Shown here: piece by piece, positions 57,328 to 58,814 of the stretch
How the letters are laid out: every line of letters begins with the position of its first letter
How positions within the stretch are numbered: position 1 is the first letter of the stretch
Origin: Deltaproteobacteria bacterium
GTDB taxonomy: Bacteria > Myxococcota_A > UBA9160 > JAJDAL01
Assembly (NCBI GenBank): GCA_029261875.1
Contig: JAJDAL010000003.1
Location: 1-58,814, forward strand
Direction of reading: 5' to 3'
Length of the DNA stretch: 58,814 nt
Translations under genes and position numbers: made by a program
Notes under the pieces: generated by a model
Database searches by the model: none
The model's input: only the letters and a program-made list of their open reading frames with translations
Told to the model about the DNA's origin: nothing

Positions 57328-57927
57328 ATGCGCCAACGCGGGTTCACACTGATCGAACTTCTCATGGTCACCGCCATCATCGGTGTGGTGAGTTCTGGTT
57401 TCATCCTCGCGATCTCCGACGATCGGGCCAACGAGGTTGAGCTTCGAGAGGCTTCCGTCAGCGAAATAGTCCGTGCAGTCCGCTACGCGCGAGACGAGTC
57501 AATTCGAACGGCGGTTCCGCACGGTGTTCGTTTTGAAATCTACCCAGAGGGCGACGCTGAAATTCCGATTTCGGTATTTCGAGTCGAAGGAAGCGCGGAA
57601 GTTCCTGCAATGATTCAATTGGCGGGGATCGACCATCCGCTTTGGGGAACGCCGTACGAGATCCGACCCTGTTGCAAGTTGAAGACCGTTTCTACTTGGC
57701 CGACGGTGGAACCATTGAACGTGGCATTTGGTTCGGACGGGGTTCCTCTGCAGCTCCCGAGTTTGAGTCCGTATGCGCGCCTCGACGAGTGCCAGAAAAT
57801 GGGTGTCGCCATCGCAATCGGTACTCAGGTGGGGCAGGAACCCGCGGACTGGATCGTGGTCGATCCTGTTACAGGTCGCGTATCTGTCTATCTGCACCAC
57901 GAAACGCTCGAGTGGTGTTCTGCATGA
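57328..57927 (+). CDS. GspH-like minor pseudopilin
   Basis: A 199-aa prepilin with a very short leader, MRQRG, before FTLIELLMVTAIIGVVSSGF, having Glu at mature position 5. The body has VSEIVRAVRYARDESIRTAV, the GspH-like helix feature. The rest is poorly conserved beta-rich sequence with several Cys (RPCCKLK; DECQKMG; EWCSA). The region is visibly less G+C-rich than neighbouring genes. A minor subunit near the pseudopilus tip is inferred. No strong ribosome site is seen. Its stop overlaps the next ATG. Confidence 0.8.
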   Translation: MRQRGFTLIELLMVTAIIGVVSSGFILAISDDRANEVELREASVSEIVRAVRYARDESIRTAVPHGVRFEIYPEGDAEIPISVFRVEGSAEVPAMIQLAGIDHPLWGTPYEIRPCCKLKTVSTWPTVEPLNVAFGSDGVPLQLPSLSPYARLDECQKMGVAIAIGTQVGQEPADWIVVDPVTGRVSVYLHHETLEWCSA

Positions 57928-58400
57928 ACCTGCGATCGAATCGCTGCGCGGGATTCACCTACATGGAGGTCCTCGTCGCGACTGCGGTGCTCGCGATTGC
58001 GATCGGGCCGGCACTGGATGCGCTGATTGGCGGGCTTGGGTCTGACCGGGTGTACGCGTTCGAGCATCAGCGATCGATATTGTTGCGCGAGAAGTTGGAC
58101 TTCGTGTTGAGTCAAGAATACGACTACCTCTTGGGGATAGCGATGGAGGATCAACCCTCGTCGACGCTTTCCGATACAACGGATCCGGCTTCCTTCAGGC
58201 GAACCATCGGGTGGCAATTATTTGGCGAAGATGTCGGTCTGGTTGGAAGGCTTCTCGTCTACGTTCGGCCTTTCGATGCCGCCTACAACGGACTCGACGA
58301 GTCGGATCCGCTGGGTGGCGAGGACGACGACCTCTTGTGGGTTCGAGTCGAGGTCGAGGGAACCGATTTCGCGCTGGAATCGATCTCGGGTCGTGAATGA
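57924..58400 (+). CDS. GspI-like minor pseudopilin
   Basis: A 158-aa prepilin: leader MNLRSNRCAG, then FTYMEVLVATAVLAIAIGPA with Glu at mature position 5 and the 'MEVLVA' signature typical of GspI. The body is short and acidic (LDESDPLGGEDDDLLWVRVE). ATGA overlap with the GspH-like gene and another ATGA with the next gene show tight coupling, as in gspH-I-J operons. With the GspJ-like protein it would form the pseudopilus tip. Assignment to GspI rests on signature and order. Confidence 0.82.
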   Translation: MNLRSNRCAGFTYMEVLVATAVLAIAIGPALDALIGGLGSDRVYAFEHQRSILLREKLDFVLSQEYDYLLGIAMEDQPSSTLSDTTDPASFRRTIGWQLFGEDVGLVGRLLVYVRPFDAAYNGLDESDPLGGEDDDLLWVRVEVEGTDFALESISGRE

Positions 58401-58814
58401 GCAAAACGTTCGCTTCGCGCAGAAACGCTCGAGCGCATGGCTTCACGCTCCTCGAGCTGATGGTGTCCCTGAGTCTGGGGGCACTCCTCCTGGGTTCCCT
58501 CAACACCGTTCTGGTTCGAGCGGACGACGCGCGCCAGGAACGCCGCATGCGCGACGAACTGAGAAGCGAAGGTGCTTTCGCGTTGGCGAGAATGTCCGCG
58601 GCCGTGCGTGGCAGCGAGAGGGTGTTCGTTCCGACACGAGACGATCCGCGGACTGAATCCCGGACCGAGAACTCGCGACTGAATATCCTTGCTGTATCCC
58701 TCGATCCCACACTGGATCGAAACCGGGACGGACGGCTCGATGCGGACAATGACGACGACGGACGCGTCGATGAAGATCTAGGCTCGGACATACACGGGGA
58801 TTCGGCTCCTGGAA
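58397..58814 (+). CDS. GspJ-like minor pseudopilin, 3' end cut by the window
   Basis: The frame starts ATGA-overlapped with the GspI-like gene and stays open for 139 codons to the window edge. The leader MSKTFASRRNARAHG precedes FTLLELMVSLSLGALLLGSL, a canonical prepilin with Glu at mature position 5; VRADDARQERRMRDELRSEG follows. Near the end is an Asp-rich stretch, DRNRDGRLDADNDDDGRVDE, with two D-x-[DN]-x-D-G type loops like calcium-binding thrombospondin-3/dockerin repeats. That is unusual for GspJ, whose tip function could then be calcium-dependent. The C-terminus is unseen; a PilW-like identity is the alternative. Confidence 0.8.
   Translation, partial: MSKTFASRRNARAHGFTLLELMVSLSLGALLLGSLNTVLVRADDARQERRMRDELRSEGAFALARMSAAVRGSERVFVPTRDDPRTESRTENSRLNILAVSLDPTLDRNRDGRLDADNDDDGRVDEDLGSDIHGDSAPG

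Noticed and set aside
1..58814. CRISPR array, tRNA, rRNA or insertion sequence
   Set aside because: No regularly spaced identical repeats, cloverleaf-like sequences, rRNA-like stretches or transposase motifs were found on reading both strands.

Overview
This 58.8-kb window is G+C-rich bacterial DNA, densely packed with about 47 protein genes on both strands. I see no tRNA, rRNA, CRISPR array, transposase, integrase or plasmid/phage gene. No stretch over 300 bases lacks a gene. A Gram-negative cell is indicated by an outer-membrane beta-barrel with terminal Phe, an OmpA-type protein, AsmA/DUF748, ApaG and a pseudopilin (type II secretion/type IV pilus-like) cluster. The mix of amidohydrolase-2, acyl-CoA, P450, sulfotransferase, F420-type LLM, carotenoid-oxygenase and MDR enzymes recalls environmental 'deltaproteobacterial' lineages (Myxococcota/Binatota-like). 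That placement is inference, not demonstrated.

Layout. 1-1313: a minus-strand operon of a VOC enzyme and an AhpD-fold protein. It is flanked by two tiny gene remnants, a TetR N-terminus and a polysaccharide-deacetylase N-terminus. 1556-3015: a SelW-like Rdx protein and an amidohydrolase whose stop codons interlock. 3213-5120: a membrane glycosyltransferase-like protein. 5257-11663: a plus-strand run of acyl-CoA ligase, acyl-CoA dehydrogenase, di-iron hydrolase-like protein, cytochrome P450 and sulfotransferase, the last three translationally coupled. 11670-18670: LLM flavin enzyme, large secreted lipase-like protein, carotenoid oxygenase and MDR reductase. 18762-23128: envelope proteins, namely a lipoprotein alpha/beta hydrolase, a VWA-like/OmpA protein and a very short exported RHS protein with a papain-like C-terminus. 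23341-31078: second carotenoid oxygenase, 2OG-Fe(II) oxygenase, lipoprotein hydrolase, beta-barrel, DUF1513-like Tat protein and two exported unknowns. 31263-34973: TetR, DoxX-like, MDR and FAD monooxygenase genes behind a clear promoter/operator. 34984-49565: polysaccharide-lyase-like lipoprotein, two glycosyltransferases, ApaG, Cys-rich exported protein, two large GT-C/YfhO membrane proteins, DUF2889, DUF748, SDR and a second amidohydrolase. 49743-58814: histidine kinase, receiver, GAF/HD-GYP, STAS-GspE fusion, GspF and GspG/H/I/J-like pseudopilins, running off the right edge.

How the genes may work together. The catabolic blocks carry what is needed to activate, desaturate, hydroxylate, cleave and sulfate hydrophobic acids, terpenoids or apocarotenoids, but no substrate can be read from sequence. 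The last 9 kb is the most striking system: two-component signalling, a c-di-GMP hydrolase and a pseudopilus ATPase sit in one tightly spaced operon, and the ATPase carries an N-terminal STAS domain. The other stand-out is the miniature secreted RHS/papain-like protein, which has no recognisable immunity gene beside it.
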